Assembly (NCBI GenBank): GCA_050084515.1
Contig: CM114275.1
Coordinates: 12,276,001 to 12,340,000 of the forward strand
Direction: 5' to 3'
Source: Blasia pusilla
Lineage: Eukaryota > Marchantiophyta > Marchantiopsida > Blasiales
DNA length: 64,000 nt
Both the position numbers and the translations under genes were made by a program. The notes under the pieces were generated by a model. The model made no database searches and had not been told where the DNA came from. It saw only the letters and a list, made by a program, of their open reading frames with translations. Below are positions 47,057 to 58,380 of this stretch, in pieces (the first letter of the stretch is position 1; every line of letters starts with the position of its first letter).

Positions 47057-48303
47057 GCACCGTTTCGATCGCCTCGGCCAGTTTTGTGGGTCTTGTATTG
47101 ATCCAGGTACAAGTCCGAGTGTACATTAAGCTCAAGTGTCACTTGGTATTGGACGTCAAGAAGGTCCTTCTCGAATTAAGCTCTTGTTACGACGTAGGAC
47201 ACCACCGATGGGGACCGCTTACGAAATGTTACAATCGCAGAATCTCTAACTGGAACTATTCCTGACGCCTTTTCTCACTCGAATTATTCCTGACGCCGCA
47301 CGTGAGCCTACGTGGGGTGGAGACATGATTCGAACTTCTCATGAGTGGCCTGTCCGCACCCTCTGCAATTCAACTCCGTTAGTGTGGGCATTATTGGAAG
47401 TTCGTAGGGCTCCTCTCTCCTCATTTCCCGATGCCAAGATCGTGCGGAGGCTCCCCCGTTTTGGGAACCTACAGCCTCCGTGTCAGAAAATTAGTTCGTT
47501 CGTCTATCGAGAGTCCCTTTATGTGTGGAATTGACAAAGTGCAGTGCGTGTTGTGAACTCGAGATGAAAGTGAGTAGGAACATGAAGGTGCATGCAGGAA
47601 GAGACGAATGGACCGCGCAGTTCAATCCTGTAGATATGATATGACAGGAAATGTGACGAGCTCTCTTGACCTTGTGGTTGAGACTTCACCCTTAACTTTC
47701 GGCATTGCCGTTTATGTCTACGAGATACCGCTGCGAAGTGCTCAGTTCTCTCCAGGCTTGCCGGCTACAGTGGTTTTGCGATCCCGGCATAGGTGTAAGT
47801 TCACGCCCAACTCTTCTCGTATTTTGTTTCTGAAGTGGATCTTGTGGAGACCTCGCATCACGTGCACCTTCTCACTTCGTGTTTGACATGGGGGAACTTT
47901 TGCTCGGTCACTCGGCTTCGGTGGAATTATGGATGGAACGACATGCGCACCTTCTCCGACGTCCGCTTAAAAGTAGCACCCGACTTGAATCGCGCCTCGC
48001 CTGACCTGGCTTCCATGTCCGACGCCCACGCCTTCGATTATCGTGCCAAGGTGGCTTAATGCTCGCCCCCACGAAATCTACTTTAGCCCTAATGAGAGAT
48101 GGATTTTCCACATTCCAAGTAACTCCGAATCTCCTGCAGCAGAGTTCGGGCACTTTTGGGTTCGTCTCCGTAAATAGTGACTCCGAGCTTCAGATGCAAG
48201 GGGTTGTCGTACATTGGGATTTAATTTGAAAGCACAAGTTACAAAAGGTCGTACACATGCCGAATATACTCATGAGTAAAGGTGCCAAGATCGTGTTTGG
48301 CAG

Positions 48304-48711
48304 GCCCTAGTCTATCTGGGCCTGTAAAGTTTCTTCCGATAGGATCCTGTACCTGACATCCCATCGGCCAAACTTGGTTTTCTTGCCGATTTCTCCCGAC
48401 AAGGAGGAAACTTTCTTTTTCCGGGCCAAATTCAGTATTGTTTCGTCCCCACACACAGTTGAAGTCCAATTTGAAACCAACCTGACGACAGGATCGATTT
48501 TTCTGATGTCTGCGGCCTCGTGAGGGGATTGTTTATTATGTTCGTGAATAGGTTAGATAGTGAATAAAATTTTCATAACAGCTTCCAATATGTTTCACAC
48601 GAATATAATAGCTAACTCTCTTCTCAACAATTCCACTAAGGCCCACCCGACCTAGAATAGGCGCTAGTCTACCTGGGCCTGTAAAGTTTCCTCCGATAGG
48701 ATCCGGTGGGT
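48304..48711 (+). repeat. Pair of 45-bp direct repeats
   Basis: 48304-48348 and 48664-48708 share CTAGTCTA(T/C)CTGGGCCTGTAAAGTTTC(T/C)TCCGATAGGATCC with very few differences, 360 bp apart. They could be remnants of one repeat family or edges of an inserted segment. Confidence 0.8.
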
Positions 48712-49037
48712 CCTAGAGGAGTGGGTCCTTTCCCATGTGAACGGGGAAAAAATTATCTGGGACTCATTTTAAAAGACCTGTAACATGAGCAGCTCAAAAA
48801 TGAAGCCGGGAGGGTTCGGGGAGTTTTCCCGTGACACCGGGTCGTTTCCGGTGTTAGACAATCGGGACTCCTATACAAAGAAGTTAATCCTCGGTTTCCG
48901 ACCGACGATTTTTTAAAAAATAGGAAAAATCCTTATCTAAACCGATTAAGTTTATTTGCAACCCCGGATCTCTCCGATCATTAGCGAGCAGAGCGGGAGA
49001 ATGCATCTAGGGTTGTGTAGACTGTAGGTAGTGAGGT

Positions 49038-49075
49038 CCCGAGCCTCTAGGACCCACCGACCCTAGAGGCTCGGG
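49038..49075. repeat. Perfect 14-bp inverted repeat
   Basis: CCCGAGCCTCTAGG (49038-49051), 10-base loop, CCTAGAGGCTCGGG (49062-49075). Strong stem; no coding context. Confidence 0.9.
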
Positions 49076-50055
49076 GCTCCCGTTTCGGAGGAATTTCGTA
49101 CCTATAACGTCAGAAAACGACACGGCCTGCAAGTCACCGACACGTTTCAGCTTAAAGCACCTTTGGTCTATTTCTAACCGCCGTCGGGTCCGTCACTTAC
49201 CGTCGTCGTTCCTTGGCAGAGTACTGCAGTCCTCGCGCGAATCCGTCCAGGCTCCGACTTTCCTTCATCTCCACTCTCTCCCATACCCTCTTAGCCATGT
49301 GCTCACATTTCACCGGAAGAGAGTTGGACGGAGGCGATGAGGATGGAACGGGTTAGATCAGTTGGGGATGCTCATCCCTAACTGATACATTTGTTTTTTC
49401 TCGAGGATTTTTCTTTTTGGGTTGAAGTTTTGTTCATGATGATAATGATTTGGATGCAAGGTTTTCTTTTCTCTCTCATTGCAAGTTAGTGGATCAATGA
49501 GATGTCAAAACAATCAGTTTCAGATGCTCATCGTGTTGCTATGTATGTACCTTGACTTCTCATGTTTGTTTTTATTGAGTATTTTCATTTTCAAATCAGG
49601 TTAGGTTTTCATTTATAATGATTTCTATGTAGCTTTGTCTCTTTCCATCCAACACATGTCAACATTTGTCCCTTCGACTCCCATTTACACGAAAATATGG
49701 TGTGTCATACTCTATTCTGTTAAATTTTCCATCCCTTTCGATTTGTCACCATTCTTTCTCAGATCTGTGAGTATCTATAGGTAGCCTCCAAGAAGATCCG
49801 ACACTTCTACATCGCACCTCACTCAAAATGAGGGAAGTGTTTGAGTTAGCTTAGTGCATTGAGCGCAACATAGTCGAGGAGAGTGTGGAAACACTAAGGG
49901 ATTCGAGAGAGGTTACACGAGTGTCCACATCACCATTGCAATAGCAAATATCTTGGGAGGGGAGTATATCGTTGTGAGCTTATGAAGGTTATCATGAGCA
50001 TATGCCATAGAGACCTATATCATCGTATATGGATCAGAAATAACCATGACTCATT

Positions 50056-50360
50056 TATCATGCACATACACATCGCTACACAACATACATCGCTATCACC
50101 GAACACACACACAAACACGCACGATCCCATGCTAACTCATCAAACACAGAGGCGAGAAGTACCAAAATATCTCCGATAAAATAAGATCAAATCTCTCTCA
50201 CAACACCATAGCTCTCACATGTGTGTACACTCTCTCATGTCAAACCAAACCCACTCTCTTAGTGAGAGGCTTGGGTTACACACACAAGGCAAGCAAGACC
50301 ATAGTTCCGCCGCCTCATGGCAAGAGGTTCAACAAAGAGAGAATGAGCTCTCAAGCTCTC
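50056..50360 (-). repeat. Solo terminal repeat D (Y-X, inverted), left part
   Basis: Minus-strand C-type repeat. X lies at 50056-50175 (plus-strand TATCATGCACATACACATCGC to AAGTACCAAAATATCTCC) and the end of Y at 50176-50360. The rest of Y is on the far side of element C, at 61605-61931. Joined, D reads Y-X, which is what recombination between the two Y repeats of a full element would leave. Confidence 0.85.
50357..50360 (+). other. Target-site duplication of element C
   Basis: TCTC before element C, repeated exactly after it (61605-61608). Removing the element and one copy restores the uninterrupted Y sequence AAGCTCTCTCTCCTTGAGG. Confidence 0.85.
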
Positions 50361-50874
50361 TGTCACGTCTCTTATGATAGATCGGTGAGATCTAGTAGAG
50401 AGCCTTCGTGAGTAGCGGAGGATAGGCTCAGTAGATCTAGGATGACCTGCTCAGGCCCCGGAAAACTTGAGAGGAGAGGTTTCCCTTTCGTTTCAACTCA
50501 TTTGGAGCCATATTGAGGAAATTACTATTTTAGGTAAGTACTATTTTCAGGTTGTGATCGACTTTCTTTTTTTGGTAAGTGATCCTTGACCTCCTACATC
50601 ATGTCTAGAGCCAAGGAGGTGACTTGGGAGGATAGGTTATCATGAAGAGAGCTTGGGAGAGGGGAGGGGTATACCTCAAGGAGAGAGAGGTTGAGAGCTC
50701 ATTCTCTCTTTGTTGAACCTCTTGGCATAAGGCGGCAAAGCTATGGTCCTTTGCCTTGTGAGTGTAACCCAAACCTCTCATTAGGAGAGTGGGTTTGGTT
50801 TGACATGAGAGAGAGTACACACCTTTGAGAGCTATGGTGTGAGATGGTGTAGAGAGAGATTGGATCTTACTTTA
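50361..50874 (+). repeat. Element C 5' terminal repeat Y1
   Basis: 514 bp from TGTCACGTCTCTTATGATAG to GATCTTACTTTA. It continues into the leader (CAAAGAGAGAATGAG), while Y2 continues into X2 (TTGGAGATATT). Confidence 0.92.
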
Positions 50875-52430
50875 CAAAGAGAGAATGAGAGAGTGCGAGA
50901 GCCTCATGGGGGAGCTCGCTGGTCACTCGCTGTATTTGTAGGTTGGGGACCGTATTTCCCCTTCAGCGGCTCATGGGAGTGCTCACCGGAGCAAGGGTTG
51001 CTTTGATTGTTCTTTGCATTTGTCAATTTTTTTGTGTGGAAGAGTGGCATGCGGAAGCGCTGCCCAATTTCTGATAGGGATTGATTATAGGGGCGGTTTG
51101 CCTCATGCCAGTGCTCTCGCGAGCACCATGTAGCTTGTTGATTTGTATTTTTAGAGGTTTTACATTTTTTTCGGGAGAAATCAGCGCGGAAGCGTTGCCA
51201 AATTTGTGTAGGAGAAAGAGACATTGGGCTTTAGAACAATCCCCATCAGTTTTTACTGGAATGTTTGATTCTAAATATTTTTTGACGCTATTGTAGATCG
51301 TGAATCTGTGCACGCTATGCAACAAATAGAGCGCAATTTAGAGTTGTAAGCAAAAAGTCATGGTCAATCTTGCAAAATTGCCATTGCTAGGCGATTTTTA
51401 GGGTTAAATTGTTCAAACCCTAAACCAGCCGCTAGGCTGGCGGAGGCCGTCGCCGTCATAGTCACCTTCAACGATCCGTCGTTGACGGTCAACCATTATA
51501 GTCAATGGTCAACCATCATCGTCATCGATCGACCGCCATCATCAACGATCCACCGTCCTTTGTCCACCCTTTGGTTGCCATTGCCGCCATTACGGAGTGG
51601 AGGGTCTTCCACGACGTTCGTTGATTCTCTGACTTGCTTCGCTTCCACGTATTTTGTTTTGGCCGCCACCGTCATCGGAGTTTCGTCGGAAACTGTGATG
51701 GCAGAAGACCTCAAGTTATGGTGTTTGAGTTTTGATTTCATGCTGCTATGTTGAGATTGGTAGCCGCTCGACGATGATCGAGTACCGTGCCATGACGCCC
51801 ATAGCCGCAACACACCGTCGATTGGTACGCCGCACCAAACCGTCTCGGTCGCGGAATTGCTTCTTCACTAAGGAGCAGAGCGTGTGAATTGCTAATTGAG
51901 GAGGGTATGCTGCTGAGTGTCGCACCCCATTCTCGAGTGCCGTGCTGTTTGTAGCCGTTCCGTGCCGCACCGGACCGCTCGACCTGCACCGCACATCAAG
52001 GAGCTTGAGTAGCGTCAGTACGAGAGAAGTACAACTTGCTAATTGGATGAGTTGTCTTCACGACCGAGTTGGGGTCGAGATTTGCAGTTGCCGAGGAGCG
52101 ACATCGATATTATTGTCAGGTTATCCATTATGGTCTCTTACCTTGCATGTGTGAGGGATTTCCGAATATTGGGAAGTTATTTGGGATATTGGGTTTCGTG
52201 TTGATGTTAGGAGAATCGATGATGTATGGGTTTAGGGGGCATAGACCTGTGTGAGATGTCCAGATTTGAGGATGGTTTGTCGATGAGACGATAGATCAGT
52301 GATTTGCCGCACCACGCTGCTTGTTTCCGCACAACACACGTCTCAATGAGAGAGTGTAGATTGAGTGCCGCATGTTTAGTTTGAGTGATTGAGGGATTAC
52401 TCGCGAGATTGAGAGTGATCGTGTGAGAGG
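50875..52430 (+). other. Element C leader
   Basis: About 1.55 kb without recognised coding. It contains a stretch of repeated GTCAACCATCATCGTCATCG-type units near 51480-51560 and a GC-rich part near 51750-52000 that is also present, inverted, in copy C2. No standard tRNA primer site was recognised after Y1. Confidence 0.6.
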
Positions 52431-52433
52431 GGC

Positions 52434-54187
52434 ATGAGAGCCATCACGGCGTCCTTTCAGGATTTTGAGAGGCGAGGTAGTGGACCTGAGAGTAGCTCTG
52501 AAGAGTTTACGCGGAGTGGTGCGAGGTTTCGAGGGTCTCCACGTGAGAGACCACCTCGATCTCCTTCTGTGTTGTCTTCAGACGAGGGGGAGCATATAGA
52601 GGAGTGTGTTAGTGATCCACCGTACACATTGAGTGGTCCTACCAGTTGGGCGTACGAGATGGACGACCGGGGAAGAGGACCGCATAGGTTTATGGTGTTG
52701 TAGGCACTATACAGCTACACGAATTAATTGCGGAGTTTAGGAGTTTGTGTGACTCACAGCGGGCTAGGAACCCGTTTACAACATGGAACGGTATGTTCCA
52801 ATATTTTGAGGGGGCGCCCAAGGACGATTACCATGAGTTCTCCAACAAATATGCCCAGGAGATTGAGGCATGGCGACTCTACTATGACCCATACTATGTG
52901 TCATGGACGGAGCCATTCCCAAATGAGGAGGAGGAGTTAGGAGAGGCTACTTCCTCTTCCACTAGTGACGTTTTAGGAGGGGTCACTCACACTGGAGCAA
53001 TTGCACCGTCTAGTCGGGTTTGTCCCAGGTTCAACCTTGTGGTTGAGTTCTTTACAGAGTTGAGGGCGAGCTACCATGGGGTACAGACGGAGAAGTTGCG
53101 GAGCATCCACCACGTCCAGAGGCGCCCGGGTGAGAGTTTGCATGAGGCTTACACTCGCTTGCGCCGGTTGATCAACGTCACTCAGGGGGTAACAGAGGCT
53201 CAGGCTATCTGGTCATGGTACGCGATGCTAGATCGGACCCTGCGGACACGGGTACGAGAGGGGATGCTTCTTATGAACACCTCCCCTACGTTGAGAGATG
53301 TTTTTAGGACCGCCGAGAACATTGTGCGCAAATGGCGGAGGAGAGCGTAGCCACCATGGATTCTAGGCGAGAGCAGTCACGATTGTCTGCACTACCTGTG
53401 CAGCAACGTGGACTCCGAGATAGGTCGACTGTGGCACCACGAGCTCAGGGAGGATACCGGGAGGTCGTGCCACAGAGACCTGCGCCTTCATATGCGGCTC
53501 AGCAGCAGCCGCCTAGTATTACTTACTGGTCATGTGGTGGAGCCCATCATCCGTCAAGGTCACGGGCGTGTGCCTCAGCATGGAGGAGGAGATGATGTTG
53601 CACTAGGAGGTTATCACTATGACTATTGTCAGAGGTATGGTCATACACGCGCAAGGTGTTTCAATTTACATCCTTAGTTACATGTGGACCGAGGGCCAGA
53701 GAGGGCACCAGAGCGAGTAGCCGGTTCGGGTGGGCCTAGAGATCGTGCACCTGGTGGTCCCGTTGGGGGACGAGGAGATGGAGTTGCCTGACAGGGTGGA
53801 GGAGGTAGAGTACCATCACCTAGATGCACCGAGAGAGACGCCGGACGTGAGGCTGGGATGGCTGCTCAAATACAACAGCTACATGAGCAGAATGCTGCTA
53901 TGGCATTGAGGTTACCCGATGCCGGATCCGTGGCATCGACATCATATGGAGCAGCCAGAGATATGGAGGATCCTGGTTGGATGTGCGGGGTTGCCCAGAT
54001 TGAGACCGCCGCAGTTGTGATGCGTGGAGCAGCCGCAGAGTTGGGTCCACAGTGAGGCAAAGCCAGAAAATAGACTAGGCCTCCTTAGTCTTTCACGTTG
54101 TGCGAAGCGATGAGGACCCCATCGATGGGTCCTCATCAAAATTCCTGGAGAGTTGGTGATGTTGTTGGTGTGTAGGCACGGAGGGCG
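52434..54187 (+). pseudogene. Element C gag
   Basis: Gag: Ser/Arg/Pro-rich N-terminal part (52434-52703), TSWAYEMDDRGRGPHRF, frameshift near 52700, then FTTWNGMFQYFEGAPKDDY, EAWRLYYDPYYVSWTEPF, PRFNLVVEFFTEL, LRSIHHVQRRPGESLHEAY and TSPTLRDVFRTAENIV (52745-53350). A Gln/Arg-rich spacer follows in another frame. The zinc knuckle (53618-53659) reads YDYCQRYGHTRARC, so the first Cys is replaced by Tyr. The nucleocapsid tail (53858-54055) has AAQIQQLHEQNAAMALR. Several frame changes and stops. Confidence 0.8.
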
Positions 54188-55060
54188 ATGGGAGAAGCGA
54201 GTGCGATGACTTCTATTGTTGATGCTCAGGAGGGATATGTGTCAAGCACGTTGTTGGGGGCGGCCATCGTTGTGTACCGCACTCTTTTATTTTCTGCTTC
54301 CGATGTTATGACGTTGGGGGGTATGCCCGCCGAGGCTTTTCGGTTGGCCGCTTCACTATGTGAGCGCGGAGGTGGAGTTTTTGCATCACATTCAGAGGTG
54401 ATTGCAGAGGAGGTGATGGACCTGCCCTTGGAGCGGATGCTCGGGCCGTCCACATCAGATTCATGGCAAGCTTCGGTTGCTAGCATGGCGAAGATGCCCG
54501 CTAGACCCGCGATAGAGCGTGCCATGGCTTCTCTTGGTGTTGTGTTGCTGGATAACCGAGGAGAGGTCTTCTAGTTGGTGAGTCCCAGAGGTAGAGCTTT
54601 TAGTCCGCAGCGCGTCTTGTTGGATTCAGGAGCGCAATCCCTCATGTTGGGGAAAGTGTCATTCAGAGGATTGGGCTTGACGAGAGCCGATGTGGAGCAT
54701 TGTCCATTCCGGATACAGAAATCCTTGGGTGGAGCGAGTACCACACAATATATCACCCGACAGGAGGCCGTTGTGAGGATTCGCCCGGGACATCCTACAA
54801 ATGAGTCCGGGGTGCGAGCCAAGGCAATAGTGAGTGATGTAGAGTCCTACGACGTCTTGGTTGGTGGAGCAGTGTTATACCCGATGGGATTTTCCCTGGA
54901 TTACTGGGAGGATTTAACGTCCTACAGACCAGGATGGTAGTCAGGTGATGGGCGCCTTAGCTCATTATCCGTTCGATTCACGGGTGCAGTGATCAAGCGA
55001 CGGCCAACAGAGGTGGCGACCTTAGTAGCATTTAGCAGTGCCATCACTTAGCCTAGTGAT
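54188..55060 (+). pseudogene. Element C aspartic protease
   Basis: The frame opens near 54188 and shows DVMTLGGMPAEAFRLAASL, then LLDSGAQSLMLGK with an intact DSGA active site, CPFRIQKSLGG, SYDVLVGGAVLYPMGF and SYRPGW. In-frame stops at 54572 and 54938 (TAG, where other copies have Arg/Gln-type codons) and near 55048. The frame is the same as that of the methyltransferase downstream, with no shift between them. Confidence 0.82.
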
Positions 55061-56572
55061 TTGATTGAGGGACATGTCCATGCAGATGATACTCCCGATC
55101 ATGACATTTCTATGGAGAGGAGTGTTATGATAGCTGCATCATTCCGTGGAGGAGAGATGCCGTTGTGGGGCTCGACTGAGGAGCTTCGACGATTGGTAGA
55201 TGAGCACGTGCAGACCGCATGGAGTGAGGCATTTGCACCGGAGCGTGACGGGTCTGAGGAACCCGAGGTAGCCGGGAGTGCTACGATGATACCCTTGGAT
55301 ACCACACCCATTGTGTGGCATATTCCAGAGGAGGGTATTCAGGTGTTAGATCTTTTTGGAGGGATTAGCACCGGGTTAGCTGCTATTTTGCAAGCATTAG
55401 TGCGAGTGCAGTAGTACTTGTACGTGGAGAGTGATGATGTTGCAAGGCGCGTCTCACTACGACATGTGGCACAGTTACGCCTACGTTTTCCCAACTTGTT
55501 GTCTACGTCCGCGGTACAGGGGTACCATAGTTCCCTACTGAGGGATATTTCGTTGCTGGGGGCGCACGACTTGGAGCGGGTAGGGACCATTGATTTGGTC
55601 ATTGCAGGTTGGCCATCTCAGGGTCAATCGAGTGCTGGACGAGGCATTGGGTTGGCTGACACTCGATCCATGCTATTTTGGGAGATGCTGAGGATCTTGA
55701 GATATTTGCAAGAGCATCAGTCCCGTTCTTCGGCTTACATTCTGGAGAATGTACCGATCTTGGGCGATTCGAGGTCACGGGTGGTGACGAGTGCACATCA
55801 GGTGCGTGCCTGGATCGGCCTAGCATTAGTTTTGGATGCGCCGAGTGTGGGTTCTTGAGCACATCGCCCGCGTCTATGGTGGACCAACATGGTACCACAC
55901 GAGGTGTTGCGGAGGGCGTATGCAAGAGTGGAGCGCCCCTCCCACTTGTTAGTGGATTCCATTCTGGATCTGGGTCATCAATCACAAGCAGTGAGGGACG
56001 ATGATCGACTGCGGTTGACTGTGGTCAACATGGTAGGCCGGCCGCAAGCAGCCTTTCCCACGTTTGTGAGTTTTCCCGCTTCCTATGCATACAAGGAGGC
56101 CGGTCCTGGCTTGGTTTGGGATGACCAAGTTTAGAGGTTGGTGGAGCCCAACGCCGATGAGAGAGAGCAGACGATGGGATTTCCCTCAGGAGTGACGGCA
56201 GTACCGTCAGTGTAAGAGGCATCACAACGCCATGTCTTGGGTCAAGCAATGGATCTGAACTGCTTGACATGGATCTTCAGCTTGGGAGTGGTTGAGCAGC
56301 GTCGGATGAGATCGCGACAGATCACAGCGGTTGTGTTGGTGAGCCCCATGCCTATCGAGACAGTGGCTGGGGGTGAGACTCGAGGAGATCGACACACAAA
56401 GGGAGATCGGGAGAGACACCCTTGGACTTCTTGGGATGTTTTGCAGGTACGCCAGGAGATGATAGCCACAACATCGAGTGTGGTTTTGGGCATTCCATGT
56501 GGAGGAGATCAAAGTTTGCAGATGGTTGCAGGAGAGCGGCTAAGTGTTGGTGTTCGAGACGCGGTTGTACCA
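55061..56572 (+). pseudogene. Element C captured C5 cytosine DNA methyltransferase
   Basis: Single reading frame throughout, broken only by four stops (55412 TAG, 55856 TGA, 56132 TAG, near 56213 TAA). It is the best copy for judging the original architecture. Motif I is VLDLFGGISTG, then YVESDD. Motif IV is AGWPSQG, where the catalytic Cys is Ser (codon TCT, 55616-55618). ENV is motif VI, HRPRLWWTN motif VIII, DEREQTMGFPSGVTA the motif IX region and RHVLGQAMDLNCLTW motif X. The Cys change abolishes the expected methyl transfer. A linker with HPWTSWDVLQV leads to the UAG at 56573. Confidence 0.9.
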
Positions 56573-56581
56573 TAGCAACCA
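56573..56581 (+). promoter_or_regulatory. Candidate leaky stop UAG CAA CCA (element C)
   Basis: CCA TAG CAA CCA in frame with methyltransferase before and RT after (METWEP at 56618). It fits UAG-CAR-YYA. Confidence 0.72.
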
Positions 56582-57373
56582 TCGATACCCGCGCCCGAGA
56601 GTCCTACCGTAGTCACAATGGAGACTTGGGAGCCAAATATGGGCCCTAAGTTGATAGGAGAAGAGCGGCGCCGGATACATCAATTCCTTAGGAGTTATAG
56701 GAGCTGCTTTGCGTTTAGCATGGAGGATTTGGGTATTGTGAAGGGACCAGGGATCCGCATTAAGTTGTCGAGTGATACGCCGATCTTTCGACGACCCTAC
56801 ATGTACAGTGATATGGAGGGGGCTCTGATTCAGAGTAGGAGCCAGGACTTGGTTGGAGCAGGACTAGTGGAGATGTCATATGGAGAGTATGCATTTGCCA
56901 CTGTCGTGCTTGCCAAGAAGGATGTGCATGGCAACTGCACGGATAGGCAGATGTGTGGGGATTACCGGCCTATCAATCGGCACACGAAGTCCGATAGGTA
57001 TGCCATGCCCACTCCTGAGGAGATCTTTGATACAATTGGTCATGCAAAGGTATTTAGTTCATTGGATTTGCGAGCCAGATACCATCAGCACCTTATAAGA
57101 TTGGAAGACAGGCAAAAGAAGGCATTTTTGGGCATCGATCCTCACGGGAAGGATTGTCTGTATCAGTGGCGGTTCTTACCATTTGGGTTAAAGAACGCCA
57201 TAGATGAGTTTCATAGGGTCATGGATAGGATCTTGGCAGATCTCGATTTTTCTATGTGTTATATTGAAGAGCATGAGCGACATCTAGAGGAGGTGTTTCG
57301 ACGATTGCATTTACATGGGCTGAAGCTACATCCGGGCAAGTGTAAGTTCTTCTACGACCAAATTGAGTATTTG
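56582..57373 (+). pseudogene. Element C reverse transcriptase, first part, active site deleted
   Basis: RT: METWEPNMGPKLIGEERRR, SDTPIFRRPYMYSDMEGAL, RQMCGDYRPINRHTKSDRY, FSSLDLRARYHQ and DCLYQWRFLPFGLKNA are intact. Where A and B read CYIDDILxF, C reads CYIEEHERHLEEVF: exactly ten codons, including both catalytic Asp, are missing (around 57262-57266). The frame is kept, so this is a clean 30-bp deletion between short similar sequences. The domain is interrupted at 57373 by the solo LTR. Confidence 0.9.
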
Positions 57374-58380
57374 TATCGCGCCCCTACTCTCCTTGAACGT
57401 CAATATTTAGTGTTGCAGAAGCGTACGTTCAGTAGGTCACGAACTCATCGCCGATCTGCACCCAAACACGCACTCTCGTTAGTCGGGTCCGGGCCAACCA
57501 GCGTTCCAACCCACCGAGTCCTCAACTCGGCGTCTCATCAAGCTCAACCTTCCTTAGTTCCTAGTTTCCAAAACATGGCAAGTCCTTCAAGACTTGGAAC
57601 AGACTTCCTGGTTAGTCCAGGGATCTGAAACGACACTTGCGCGCCTAGCGATCCCAACTGTTCAACGGTCCTCGGGTGAGTTCCGAACCGAGACCCAAGT
57701 AATTGAATCGCGGGGTGAAATCCAAGAGGGATGTCTAAAATCGCCTCAATGGACTTGGTGCAGGTTTTCCAACCCAACCCCCAAACTCGCGTTCCGTTCC
57801 ATGCCCTTGAGCCGCCCCGCGGCGCCCAAAGTGGGGTTTGGGTTCCAAGCACTCTCGGAGACCTTCCCCCTTACTAGTACTTCTGGGGTTCTCCAATAAC
57901 ACCCCCCCTTTGGAAAAAGAGGGTCGGGCCCTTCATTGTGGCCCTCAACCCGACTCCACTTACAGTCGTTTTCGGGTTATTTCTCAGCCACTGCTTATGC
58001 GTTTGCAGCGATCTTTGGTGCATTTGGACCGGCTCTCCATAAGCTTTCCAACGCACCCTTATTTGATCCAAATGCATCTTGGCGCTAAAAGTTATGGCCA
58101 TAAATACAGTCAGAAACTCTCAAACGCTAGTTGCGTTCCAAATCCGGATCTTTCCTTTGGCAACCCACTTCCTAGACTCGACTTCTTTCAAGTCTCATTC
58201 CGCGTTTGGTCCAGGTTTCTCGGTCGCGACCATAACATCTGAAACGTGACTCCTCGCTCGCTCGCGTCTCGTCTCTTGTCTCCTCTTTGAGACTACTCCA
58301 ACGCGCAAACCATCTTAGCGTGAGCCCGCTAATGTTTCGATGTTCCGCTTGGCACTTGTTTGGTCACGAGGGTCGCGACA
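57374..58380. mobile_element. Solo LTR of another family inside element C
   Basis: A 1007-bp insertion starting TATCGCG and ending CGCGACA, flanked by ATTTG on both sides (57369-57373, 58381-58385). The ends form an imperfect TGTCGCG/CGCGACA pair. Removing it restores EYLGHTIYPSG of RT. No coding motif; length and ends fit an LTR left by recombination. Orientation unknown. Confidence 0.85.

Larger units (their letters stand above)
47057..50055. other. Intergenic DNA downstream of the galactosyltransferase
   Basis: No recognised gene. Short open frames (47325-47534, 47608-47886, 47835-48059 plus; 48239-48469 minus) show no family motif. It holds the two repeats listed next. The 3' untranslated region of the gene should lie in the first few hundred bases. 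Confidence 0.4.
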
